From Candidatus Thioglobus vulcanius (GTDB lineage: Bacteria > Pseudomonadota > Gammaproteobacteria > PS1 > Pseudothioglobaceae), in the NCBI GenBank assembly GCA_910595855.1, contig CAJVCJ010000083.1:1-37913 (forward strand): a DNA stretch of 37,913 nucleotides. Direction: 5' to 3'. Below are positions 1 through 8,412 of the stretch, piece after piece (the first letter of the stretch is position 1; the number at the start of each line of letters is the position of its first letter). The translations under genes were made by a program, and so were the position numbers. The notes under the pieces are model-generated. The model had not been told where the DNA came from and made no database searches. It was given only the letters and a program-made list of their open reading frames with translations.

Positions 1-2696
1 AAAATTGCAAAGAAGCTTAAGGTTTCGCCATGTAAGAAAAACGCCCAAATAACCCCGATAACAGAAAAAGGTATGGCACTTAAAATAAGTAGTGGCTGCG
101 TATAAGAATTAAATAATAACACCAACAACAAGAAAATACCAAAAATTGCCATAACAAAGGCCTGCTTAAAACTGGCCATAGATTTCATAGTTTCTTTGGC
201 GCCACCTTCTGAAATAGCACGCACAGATGGAAACTTTTCATCCAGGTTAAGTTGCAATAACGCTTCTTTCATCACCTCGCCAGTTGAGGTGATTTCATCG
301 TCAATACTCGCACTTAACATGATTGACCTAAGGCCATTGTAATGGTTGAAATCTGGCTCGCCTATAATCTCACGAATACTTGAAAAATTAGACAATGGAA
401 TAACGCGGCCACTGCGATTAACCACTTTAAGGGAATTGATAAAGACTTCCGATTGCTGTGTATTACCTAAATAAAGTCGAAAATTAACATCATTCTGACC
501 TTCTCTAATATTAGTAACATCAATGCCAGTAAAGGCGGCACGAAGATAACGATTAACGGTAGAAAAATCAATATTAAGGCGTGCCATTTTCTCAAAATCT
601 AACTTTACTTCGATACGATCTTTGCCAGGATCATCGTCACGATTAATATTATCAACACCGGGTAAATCACTCAAAATTTTATCTAGTTTATCTGCAGCGC
701 GTTTGTTTGCAGATTTATCTTGACTGATTAAATTAATCTCTATATCCTCGCCTTGAGGTGGGCCCGGACGATGCACTGAGAACTTTAATTTTTCAACACC
801 TTTGATTGTGGATACTTGAGCTTTTAAAGCGCTTAAAATTATTTTAGAATCAGTATCACGCTGAGAACTCGGCACCAACTCAATAGTTAGCTTTGCCTTA
901 TGAGTAAAATACTTACCCACATCTGTTGTTACCGATATTAGCTCATCACCAACAATTCGGGTGATTAACGCTTCAACTTGGGTTGCCTTAGCTTCAGTAT
1001 TTGCCAATGAAGAGCCAACTGGCATTGTCATGCGCGCATTGATTGTATCAACACCAACCGATGGGAATAATGCAAACTTCATTTGCGTACTAGCAAAGTA
1101 CAGTGAAATTACCAAGATAATACTAAATATTGCCACCACCCAATATCGAATTTTTAATACTTTGGTTAAAAATTTCTCAAATTTTTCCTCAAAATACTCA
1201 AACCAATTATGTTTTTTTTGTTTCTCAGTTGAGCCTGCTAAATGCGCAGGCAATGCTAATGAAACCTCTAAAAATGACAGCGTTAAGGCAAAAATCACTA
1301 CTAATGGAATAACATAAATGAATTTACCCATAGTACCACCCATGAGAAACATTGAAGAGAATGCTAATATGGTGGTTAAAATGGTTGTTACCACTGGCAT
1401 AATCACGCGCTTAAAACCATCTACGGCCGACTTAAATTTGTTCTCACCTGTTTGCTTATAATGGTGAATGCTTTCCGCCACAATAATTGAATCATCCACC
1501 ACAATACCAAGCACTAAAATCATTGCTGCTAATGACACTAGATTAATCGTTTCACCGGTAATGCCTAATAACGCAACTGTGCCTAGCAAGCTCACCGGCA
1601 AACTAACTGCCACCCAAAAAGCAGTTTTAAACGATAAAAATGCGCCCAATACAACCAAAACTAACAGTAGTCCAATTAGTCCATTATTAGTCACAATGTC
1701 TAATCGATTACGCACGTACTTAGACATATCAGATGAGTAGAAAATATCTATCTTACGATCATATTTATTAACCATTTTATCCATATGATCTTTAACCAAA
1801 TCAACCGTGGTAATAACATCTGCTTGCGCTTGTTTTTTAATGCGTAGAATAAAGCCTTTTTTGCCATTTACACGTACGATTGATTTTTCTTCAACATTAC
1901 CCGATTCAATCGTTGCAATATCTTTTAGCCTGACCACTAGACCTTCAAAGGTAGATTTCACAATAACATCGCTGACATCATCTGCTGCATCAAATTTAGA
2001 TAAAACCACGATGGTTTTTTCCTGTTGCTGATGATGATTACTACCCACGGTATAACGCTGATTACGCTGAGTGATGGCGCTCATCACTTGAGGCAAGGAT
2101 AGTTCATATTGATAAAGCTTTTCAGGGTTGATACGAATTTGAATCTCTTTGTCCAAATACCCTTGCTTACTAACCTCTGAAACGCCATCAATCAACTCAA
2201 TTGAATTGGCAATGCTATCCACCACACTTCTCAATTTGGCATAATTTAACTGATCACTACCAATGCTGATTTTAATAATACTTTTACTGGACGTCTTGTG
2301 ATCTGTGACACGTGGCAAATCAACCACTTCCTCTGGTAGTGATTTAATACGATTAACCGCATTACGAATTTCTTGTTTGAGTTCGGCAATATCACCCACA
2401 TCCTGAGACAAGGTAACAACCACAGAAGAAACGCCTGCACGAGAGGTGGAAGTGAATTTCTCAATGCCTGAGATATTGCTCAGTTCATCTTCAACAGCGT
2501 TAGTAATGTTTTGCTCAACATCCTCAGGAGAGGCGCCCGGATAGGCAGTGACAATAGACATAACTTCAAAATCCACAACAGGAAATTGATCACGCTGAAT
2601 GTTGTTCAAACTAAGTAGGCCGAGCGCAATCACACTAATGGTAAACACCAGTGCGAGTTTTTTCTGTCTGACTAAAAATTCAAGAATACTATTCAT
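1..2696 (-). CDS. RND-family efflux transporter permease (AcrB/HAE1-like), 3' end beyond the left edge
   Basis: The frame is open from the ATG at 2696 to the left edge, giving about 898 residues of a family that usually has about 1,020-1,050, so the C-terminal TM helices are missing. The N-terminus (MNSILEFLVRQKK, then a hydrophobic helix and RDQFPVVDFEVM) is the standard RND start. TM4 carries LGIVVDDSIIVAE, with the paired aspartates at about residues 401-402 that relay protons in AcrB. The last visible residues (IGVIWAFFLHGETLSFFAI) are the second-half motif before TM11. I checked the frame at several points and saw no frameshift. It should be a proton-driven inner-membrane exporter working with a periplasmic adaptor and an outer-membrane channel. 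No adaptor gene precedes it, which is unusual, so a partner may lie beyond the edge. The substrate cannot be told. The start has no Shine-Dalgarno sequence and sits just after a -10-like box. Confidence 0.93.
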   Translation of the reverse strand, partial: MNSILEFLVRQKKLALVFTISVIALGLLSLNNIQRDQFPVVDFEVMSIVTAYPGASPEDVEQNITNAVEDELSNISGIEKFTSTSRAGVSSVVVTLSQDVGDIAELKQEIRNAVNRIKSLPEEVVDLPRVTDHKTSSKSIIKISIGSDQLNYAKLRSVVDSIANSIELIDGVSEVSKQGYLDKEIQIRINPEKLYQYELSLPQVMSAITQRNQRYTVGSNHHQQQEKTIVVLSKFDAADDVSDVIVKSTFEGLVVRLKDIATIESGNVEEKSIVRVNGKKGFILRIKKQAQADVITTVDLVKDHMDKMVNKYDRKIDIFYSSDMSKYVRNRLDIVTNNGLIGLLLVLVVLGAFLSFKTAFWVAVSLPVSLLGTVALLGITGETINLVSLAAMILVLGIVVDDSIIVAESIHHYKQTGENKFKSAVDGFKRVIMPVVTTILTTILAFSSMFLMGGTMGKFIYVIPLVVIFALTLSFLEVSLALPAHLAGSTEKQKKHNWFEYFEEKFEKFLTKVLKIRYWVVAIFSIILVISLYFASTQMKFALFPSVGVDTINARMTMPVGSSLANTEAKATQVEALITRIVGDELISVTTDVGKYFTHKAKLTIELVPSSQRDTDSKIILSALKAQVSTIKGVEKLKFSVHRPGPPQGEDIEINLISQDKSANKRAADKLDKILSDLPGVDNINRDDDPGKDRIEVKLDFEKMARLNIDFSTVNRYLRAAFTGIDVTNIREGQNDVNFRLYLGNTQQSEVFINSLKVVNRSGRVIPLSNFSSIREIIGEPDFNHYNGLRSIMLSASIDDEITSTGEVMKEALLQLNLDEKFPSVRAISEGGAKETMKSMASFKQAFVMAIFGIFLLLVLLFNSYTQPLLILSAIPFSVIGVIWAFFLHGETLSFFAI

Positions 2697-2704
2697 AGAT
2701 AAAT

Positions 2705-2710
2705 AGTATA
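2705..2710 (-). promoter_or_regulatory. Extended -10 box (TGG-TATACT) of the RND gene
   Basis: On the minus strand TATACT occupies 2710-2705 and is preceded by TGG, which makes an extended -10 element. Only 8 bases separate it from the ATG at 2696, so transcription would start at or just before the start codon. There is no good -35 hexamer and no ribosome binding site, which fits a leaderless transcript. Promoter activity is inferred from sequence. Confidence 0.45.
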
Positions 2711-2711
2711 C

Positions 2712-2737
2712 CAAGGCTTAATATTTATTAAGCCTTG
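2712..2737. repeat. Perfect 11-bp inverted repeat upstream of the RND gene
   Basis: CAAGGCTTAAT, a 4-base loop (ATTT), then ATTAAGCCTTG: all 11 pairs match. It lies between typA and the RND gene and overlaps the spacer/-35 side of the putative RND promoter. Neither strand shows a T-run after it, so it is a poor intrinsic terminator. It could be an operator for a dimeric repressor, or a 3' hairpin of the typA transcript. Confidence 0.7.
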
Positions 2738-2785
2738 AAAAATTTAATACCTAGCTTTTGCTGTGTAAGTTTTAACACTACGTGC

Positions 2786-2802
2786 AACGAACTATGTTCG
2801 TT
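2786..2802 (-). terminator. Weak hairpin 11 bases after typA
   Basis: AACGAAC-TAT-GTTCGTT forms a perfect 7-bp stem with a 3-base loop shortly after the typA stop codon. It lacks the downstream U-run of a standard intrinsic terminator. It may protect or end the typA mRNA together with the stronger inverted repeat at 2712-2737. Confidence 0.35.
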
Positions 2803-2813
2803 ACAAAATAAAA

Positions 2814-4619
2814 CTATTTAGCGCGTTTACGCTCAACCTCTTTAAGTAGGCGCTTGCGAATACGTGTGTTGTTAGGTGTTACTTCAACCAGCTCATCATC
2901 GTCAATAAACTCTAAAGCTTGCTCAAGATCAAGTTTAATTGCTGGCGTTAATGAAACCGCTTCATCCGTACCTGAGGCACGTACGTTAGTTAGCTGCTTA
3001 CCTTTCATGACATTGATAACTAAATCTTTGTCACGTGCATGAATACCCACAACCATACCTTCGTAAACATCCGTGTTATGCTCAACAAAGAATTTACCAC
3101 TCTTTTGTAGGTTGAAGATTGCGTAAGCAACTGCTTTTCCTTGATTCATTGAAATAAGCGAGCCATTTGAACGCTGACCAATATCACCTGGCTTTTGAGG
3201 CTTGTAAGCATCAAAAGTTGAGTTCATTAAGCCAGTACCATTAGTCGCTGTTAAAAATTCAGTTCTAAAGCCAATCAAGCCACGAGCAGGAATGTTAAAT
3301 TCAAGCTTAACACGGCCATTACCATCAGGTTCCATGTTAGTTAGATCACCTTTACGCTCACCTAACTTCTCCATCACCGTACCTTGATGCTGAGATTCAA
3401 CATCAATAGTTAAGTCTTCAAATGGTTCACAGGTAGCGCCATCAATTTCTTTTAAGATTACTTGTGGACGACCTACTGCTAATTCAAAACCTTCACGACG
3501 CATGGTTTCAATTAATACTGATAAATGCAATTCACCACGACCTGAAACCAAGAACTCTGACGGATCGTTAGTATTTTCAACACGAAGTGCTACGTTATAA
3601 ATTAATTCTTTATCTAGACGGTCACGAATATTTCTTGACGTAATATACTTACCATCTTGACCAGCAAATGGAGAGTCATTCACTCTAAATGCCATAGATA
3701 CTGTAGGCTCATCAACGCTTAACGGTGGTAGCGCTTCAATTGTTTCAGGATCACATAAAGTATCTGAAATTGAAATACCTTCAATACCTGTAACAGCAAC
3801 AATATTACCCGCTTCAGCTGAATTAGTCTCAACCTTATCAAGACCTAAGAAACCTTCTAGATTAGCAATTTTAGCTTTCTTCTCAACGCCATCAGCACCT
3901 ACAACAATAACTTGTTGGTTCTTTTTAATCGTACCACGAGTGATACGGCCAATACCGATTGCACCGACGAATGATGAGTAATCAAGCGCTGTAATTTGCA
4001 TTTGCAATGGCGCTTCAATATCAACTTCTGGTGCAGCTACATGCTTAACAATAGTTTCAAACATTGGCAACATATCACCTTCACGAACATCATCTTCTAA
4101 TGAAGCGTAACCATTAATACTTGATGAGTAAATAATAGGAAAATCTAGTTGCTCGTCAGTCGCACCTAATGAATCGAATAAATCAAACACTTGATCAATT
4201 ACCCAATCAGGACGTGCCGCGTCTTTGTCAATCTTGTTAACTACAACAATTGGATTAAGGCCTTGATCAAAAGCTTTTTTAGTTACAAAACGCGTTTGCG
4301 GCATTGGACCTTCTTGTGCATCAACTAACAATAATACTGAATCAACCATAGAAAGTACGCGCTCTACTTCTCCACCGAAGTCGGCGTGTCCTGGAGTGTC
4401 TACGATGTTAATGTGATAATCACCCCATTTAATCGCTGTATTCTTTGAAGAAATAGTAATACCACGCTCTTTTTCAAGATCATTCGAATCCATCATACGA
4501 TCAGAAGACTCAAAACGCTCGTCCAATGTGTCTGATTGCTCCAATAATTTATCAACTAGGGTAGTTTTACCGTGGTCAACGTGAGCAATAATGGCGATGT
4601 TTCTAAGTTTAGTATTCAT
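2814..4619 (-). CDS. typA: Ribosome-associated translational GTPase TypA/BipA
   Basis: 601 residues, the usual TypA length. The GTPase motifs are intact: AHVDHGKT (residues 12-19), DTPGH (74-78) and NKID (128-131). EF-G-like domains II, III and V and the TypA-specific C-terminal region follow (ending RIRKRLLKEVERKRAK). The protein binds the ribosome at the EF-G site and is known for roles in ribosome assembly and in stress and cold adaptation; that role is from the family. The gene is divergent from rlmE, with a 91-base shared promoter region, and no Shine-Dalgarno sequence is seen before the ATG. Two hairpins follow it before the RND gene. Confidence 0.98.
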   Translation of the reverse strand: MNTKLRNIAIIAHVDHGKTTLVDKLLEQSDTLDERFESSDRMMDSNDLEKERGITISSKNTAIKWGDYHINIVDTPGHADFGGEVERVLSMVDSVLLLVDAQEGPMPQTRFVTKKAFDQGLNPIVVVNKIDKDAARPDWVIDQVFDLFDSLGATDEQLDFPIIYSSSINGYASLEDDVREGDMLPMFETIVKHVAAPEVDIEAPLQMQITALDYSSFVGAIGIGRITRGTIKKNQQVIVVGADGVEKKAKIANLEGFLGLDKVETNSAEAGNIVAVTGIEGISISDTLCDPETIEALPPLSVDEPTVSMAFRVNDSPFAGQDGKYITSRNIRDRLDKELIYNVALRVENTNDPSEFLVSGRGELHLSVLIETMRREGFELAVGRPQVILKEIDGATCEPFEDLTIDVESQHQGTVMEKLGERKGDLTNMEPDGNGRVKLEFNIPARGLIGFRTEFLTATNGTGLMNSTFDAYKPQKPGDIGQRSNGSLISMNQGKAVAYAIFNLQKSGKFFVEHNTDVYEGMVVGIHARDKDLVINVMKGKQLTNVRASGTDEAVSLTPAIKLDLEQALEFIDDDELVEVTPNNTRIRKRLLKEVERKRAK

Positions 4620-4666
4620 GCGTTTGAGGATAATTCGAAAAAGACACTATTATCCCCTAACTCTCC

Positions 4667-4697
4667 TATAATATTATGATTTATTAATGTGAATCAA
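4667..4697. promoter_or_regulatory. Overlapping divergent promoters of typA and rlmE sharing a palindromic -10
   Basis: For rlmE (+) a perfect TATAAT lies at 4667-4672. For typA (-) TTGATT at 4697-4692 is followed, after 18 bases, by TATTAT at 4673-4668. The two -10 boxes overlap in the perfect palindrome ATAATATTAT (4668-4677). The rlmE -35 is poor. Assignment rests on consensus matching only. Confidence 0.5.
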
Positions 4698-4710
4698 TCA
4701 CTTAAGACTT

Positions 4711-5328
4711 ATGGGTAAAAATAGTTCTTCAGGTCGTTGGATGAGTGAACATCTTAGCGACGAATATGTAAAAAAAGCTCAAAAAGAAGGTTACCGCTCT
4801 CGTGCTGTTTATAAACTTACTGAGATTATTGAAAAAGATAAGTTTATTAAATCGGGTGATCGAGTGCTTGATTTAGGTGCTGCACCTGGCGGATGGAGCC
4901 AAGTTGCCATTAAACTTGTCGGCAAAAAAGGGCAAGTTATTGCCAGTGATATTCTTGATATTGAGCCTATAGATAATGTCGATTTTTTATGTGGTGATTT
5001 CACCCAAGATTCAGTTTATGAGGAGTTACTTGAGCTAACTACAGGTAAAAAAATTGACGTCGTGCTTAGCGATATGGCGCCAAATATGAGTGGCCAGTTA
5101 TCTGTTGACATTCCAAAATCTATGTATTTGTGTGAGCTGGCTCTTGATATGGCTGTCAAAACCCTCAGTGCTAACGGTACTTTTTTCATTAAAGTATTTC
5201 AAGGCGTAGGATTTGACGAATATGTAAAGACTTGTCGAGCCTCCTTTAAAAAGGTAATCATTCGCAAACCAAAAGCATCAAGGGCTCGTTCTAAAGAAGT
5301 ATATTTATTAGCTATTGGTTTAAAATAG
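4711..5328 (+). CDS. rlmE: 23S rRNA 2'-O-methyltransferase RlmE (FtsJ/RrmJ)
   Basis: 205 residues against 209 in E. coli. It methylates U2552 of 23S rRNA late in large-subunit assembly, using S-adenosylmethionine. The catalytic tetrad K-D-K-E is visible at K35, D121 (LSDMAP), K161 (FFIKVFQG) and E196 (SKEVYLLA). The SAM-binding motif is VLDLGAAPGGWSQ (52-64). In many proteobacteria this gene precedes ftsH; here it is followed 4 bases later by ispB, so that neighbour has changed. No strong ribosome binding site precedes the ATG. Confidence 0.97.
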   Translation: MGKNSSSGRWMSEHLSDEYVKKAQKEGYRSRAVYKLTEIIEKDKFIKSGDRVLDLGAAPGGWSQVAIKLVGKKGQVIASDILDIEPIDNVDFLCGDFTQDSVYEELLELTTGKKIDVVLSDMAPNMSGQLSVDIPKSMYLCELALDMAVKTLSANGTFFIKVFQGVGFDEYVKTCRASFKKVIIRKPKASRARSKEVYLLAIGLK

Positions 5329-5332
5329 TCGA

Positions 5333-6304
5333 ATGAAAAATTTTAATGATATTCGCACATTACTTAAAGACGATCTAGAAAAAACAGACTTACTGCTGAC
5401 AACTCGTCTTAGCTCTAATGTTGCGCTTATCAATCAAATGAGTAGTTATATTATTGGTGCTGGCGGTAAACGTTTGCGTCCGCTTCTAGTGCTTTTATGT
5501 GCGCGCGCTACCGATTATCAAGGTGAACACCATCGCTTAATGGCTGTGGTCATTGAACTAATCCACACTGCTACGCTACTACATGATGACATTGTCGATG
5601 AATCGGCCACACGTCGCGGCCAAGATACAGCTAATGAAGTGTGGGGCAATGCAGCGAGCGTCTTGGTGGGTGATTTTTTATACTCTAGATCATTTGAGAT
5701 GATGGTCGAGCCTGGCTCCATGCGTATCATGAAAATTCTATCTAAAGCTACCAACAACATTGCTGAGGGTGAAGTGCTGCAACTACTTAATTGTCAAAAT
5801 TCTGAGCTTACTGAAGATCAATACTATCAAGTTATTGAGCGTAAAACTGCAGTTTTGTTCCAGGCTGCCACACAAATTGGTGGAATTTTGTCTGAAGTAG
5901 ATGATATTCAAGAGCAAGCATTAAAAAAATATGGCCTGCATTTAGGCAATGCATTTCAAATTATTGATGATGTATTGGATTACGAATCAGACTTTGAATC
6001 CATGGGTAAAGAAGTTGGCGATGACCTTTCAGAAGGCAAGACCACGCTACCTATGATTTTTGCCCTGGCAAATACAACAGGTGCCGATAATCAGCTATTG
6101 AAAAATGCTATTAACAATGCAGATAATAGCAAAATCACACAAGTAATTAAAATTCTACAATCTGTAGATGCATTTGGATACACTCGCGAGCAGGCAAAAA
6201 AATCTGCCGAATTAGCCAAAGATGCTCTAGTTGATATCCCATCATCAGCCTACAAAGATGCACTGATTTTATTGTGCAGTCTGTCACTTCAACGAAAATC
6301 ATAG
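5333..6304 (+). CDS. ispB: Polyprenyl (octaprenyl-type) diphosphate synthase
   Basis: 323 residues, like E. coli IspB. It is a trans-isoprenyl diphosphate synthase that extends FPP with IPP to build the side chain of ubiquinone or menaquinone. Both aspartate-rich Mg-binding motifs are intact: DDIVD (85-89) and DDVLD (212-216). GGKRLRP (44-50) is the substrate-binding segment. Chain length cannot be fixed from sequence, so octaprenyl is by analogy. It begins 4 bases after rlmE, and its stop overlaps the likely GTG start of dinG by one base, which suggests translational coupling in an rlmE-ispB-dinG unit. Confidence 0.95.
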   Translation: MKNFNDIRTLLKDDLEKTDLLLTTRLSSNVALINQMSSYIIGAGGKRLRPLLVLLCARATDYQGEHHRLMAVVIELIHTATLLHDDIVDESATRRGQDTANEVWGNAASVLVGDFLYSRSFEMMVEPGSMRIMKILSKATNNIAEGEVLQLLNCQNSELTEDQYYQVIERKTAVLFQAATQIGGILSEVDDIQEQALKKYGLHLGNAFQIIDDVLDYESDFESMGKEVGDDLSEGKTTLPMIFALANTTGADNQLLKNAINNADNSKITQVIKILQSVDAFGYTREQAKKSAELAKDALVDIPSSAYKDALILLCSLSLQRKS

Positions 6305-8361
6305 TGTTATCGGACGAGCTTAAAGCTCAAATTAGAGATTCTTTTATTGCGTTAAAGTCTGACATGAAAGACTTCAACGTGCGCCCTTCGCAGAATAAAA
6401 TGATCGCTGAGATTTCCAAAACTCTGTGTGGCGAATACCAAGACTCCAATCAAATTTTATGTGTCGAAGCGCCCACAGGCACCGGAAAGACCTTTGCTTA
6501 TTTACTCAGCGCCATTCCTATTGCTAAGGCGAATAAAAAGAAGCTTGTAGTCTCTAGTGCAAATGTTGCCTTGCAAGAGCAGCTATTATTTAAAGATATT
6601 CCTGAAGCACAAAAATATTGCCAAGTTGACTTTGAATATGCGCTAGTAAAGGGTAGGTCGCGTTATGTGTGTATTCGAAATTTAATCAACCTATGCGAGG
6701 ACAATGCCTCTGATAACACTCTGTTTGATAGCGCCTTGTTATTTGATGAGCCACCTGGAAAGTATCAGTTAGAAGAAATGGCTGAATTACTTGAAGATTA
6801 TTCAGCCAAAAAATGGAATGGTGAAATTGATGATTTAATGCGTGCACCTGGCCACGATATTTGGCAAAAAATTAATTGTAATCGGTTTACTTGTACGGCT
6901 AAAAGCTGTGAATTCTATCAAGACTGTGCTTTTTTCACTGCACGAAAAAAAATTACCAAAGCTGATGTCATTATTGCTAACCATGATTTGGTTTTAGCTG
7001 ATCTTGCCACTGGCAACACAATATTACCAAATGTAGATGAATCAATTTTTATCTTTGATGAGGCACACCATTTAAGCTCAAAAGCATTGTCACATTTTTC
7101 ACTAACAACCGGCACTGAGTTTATTAAAACCACTGTTCGTCAAGCAAAAGGTATCGGCGACCAAATGTGTAAAATTAGTGGCCAAGATGCGGCTGATGTC
7201 GATATCAAACAAGTAGATAATTACACTGCTGACTTAAGCACTTTACTCAAAACATTAGAATTTGACGAAGATATTTATCTATTTGAGCAAGGTCAAGTTG
7301 ATGAGTCAATTAAAGAAATAGCTAAAAATCTGTTTATTTCCGTTGCCGACATTCAACATAAATTCTCAATTTTAAAAGAGTCTTGGACAGATTATCTAAA
7401 AATTAAGGTAATCGATAAATCGATTGTTGATCCTATTAATAATGCCAGCGGAGAATGTGAGCAGCACCTGCTTAGTATTGTTGAATTGCTATCTTCTTTT
7501 TTAGCCAGTGATGATAATACCAAATCACCTCACTCTCGCTGGATAGAAAAAAATACCCTTGCTAGTAAAAAAACCAATTATCTTTTAAATAGTGCGCAAA
7601 CAGATATATCTACCAATCTGAACTCACTAATTTGGTCAAAAGCTTCAGGGGTCATACTCACATCTGCAACACTATCCTCATTAGGTAGCTTTGATCGACT
7701 TAACAAGCAACTAGGATTAAAAAAATCTGAAAACCAGTATCTACGCCTACCTTCACCTTTTACATTTGATCAGGTTGATTTTATTATTGCTAAGTTTAAA
7801 GCCAACCCAACTCAAGTATATGATCACACCAAAGAGGTGGGGGTTCAATTACTCAAACGCCTAGATACAACCAAAGGCTCTTTGGTATTATTTGCCTCAA
7901 ATAAGCAAATGCAGATGGTGGCTGATACGGTTGAGAACAAATTGGATTGCACGCTATTTGTACAGGGTGAATACCCGAAAAAGACCATTTTAGAAAAGCA
8001 TTCTGAATTACGCAAACAAGGCCAGGGGAGTGTTATTTTTGGGCTTGATAGTTTTGCTGAAGGTGTGGATCTTAAGGGTGACAATCTAACCCATGTAGTC
8101 ATTGTAAAACTACGTTTCAGTGTGCCCACTTCACCGATTGATAAAACATTAGCTGATTATCTACAATCTCAAAATCGTAATCCATTTATGGAAATCTCAT
8201 TGCCAGATGCGTCCTTACGCCTTATCCAGGCTTGCGGTCGACTCATTCGGACCGAAACTGACACCGGAAAAATTACAATTTTTGACAATCGCCTAACCAC
8301 TAAATTCTATGGCAAACAACTATTAGCCGCCCTACCTAATTACAATATTGTTGTTGAGTGA
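6304..8361 (+). CDS. dinG: ATP-dependent DNA helicase DinG, Fe-S XPD-like
   Basis: I chose the GTG at 6304, which overlaps the ispB stop as TAGTG and gives 685 residues starting VLSDELKAQI, matching the E. coli DinG N-terminus. An alternative GTG at 6274 would add 10 residues inside ispB. Walker A is EAPTGTGKT (55-63) and the DEAH box is FDEAHH (about 251-256). Four cysteines for the 4Fe-4S cluster sit at 123, 197, 202 and 208, with exactly the E. coli spacing (74, 5, 6). The C-terminal helicase motifs include SATLSS and QACGRLIRTETD. DinG unwinds 5'-tailed DNA, D-loops and R-loops and helps replication past transcription. In E. coli it is SOS-controlled; no LexA-type operator is visible here. 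Confidence 0.95.
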   Translation: MLSDELKAQIRDSFIALKSDMKDFNVRPSQNKMIAEISKTLCGEYQDSNQILCVEAPTGTGKTFAYLLSAIPIAKANKKKLVVSSANVALQEQLLFKDIPEAQKYCQVDFEYALVKGRSRYVCIRNLINLCEDNASDNTLFDSALLFDEPPGKYQLEEMAELLEDYSAKKWNGEIDDLMRAPGHDIWQKINCNRFTCTAKSCEFYQDCAFFTARKKITKADVIIANHDLVLADLATGNTILPNVDESIFIFDEAHHLSSKALSHFSLTTGTEFIKTTVRQAKGIGDQMCKISGQDAADVDIKQVDNYTADLSTLLKTLEFDEDIYLFEQGQVDESIKEIAKNLFISVADIQHKFSILKESWTDYLKIKVIDKSIVDPINNASGECEQHLLSIVELLSSFLASDDNTKSPHSRWIEKNTLASKKTNYLLNSAQTDISTNLNSLIWSKASGVILTSATLSSLGSFDRLNKQLGLKKSENQYLRLPSPFTFDQVDFIIAKFKANPTQVYDHTKEVGVQLLKRLDTTKGSLVLFASNKQMQMVADTVENKLDCTLFVQGEYPKKTILEKHSELRKQGQGSVIFGLDSFAEGVDLKGDNLTHVVIVKLRFSVPTSPIDKTLADYLQSQNRNPFMEISLPDASLRLIQACGRLIRTETDTGKITIFDNRLTTKFYGKQLLAALPNYNIVVE

Positions 8362-8412
8362 TAAAGCTTTAAAAACTAAAATTTAGCAAATAATGAGAAT
8401 GACGTTTTTTGA

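Noticed and set aside
961..2031. Series of short plus-strand open frames
   Set aside because: They are antisense to the RND transporter frame, which is continuous from 2696 to the left edge and has family motifs throughout.
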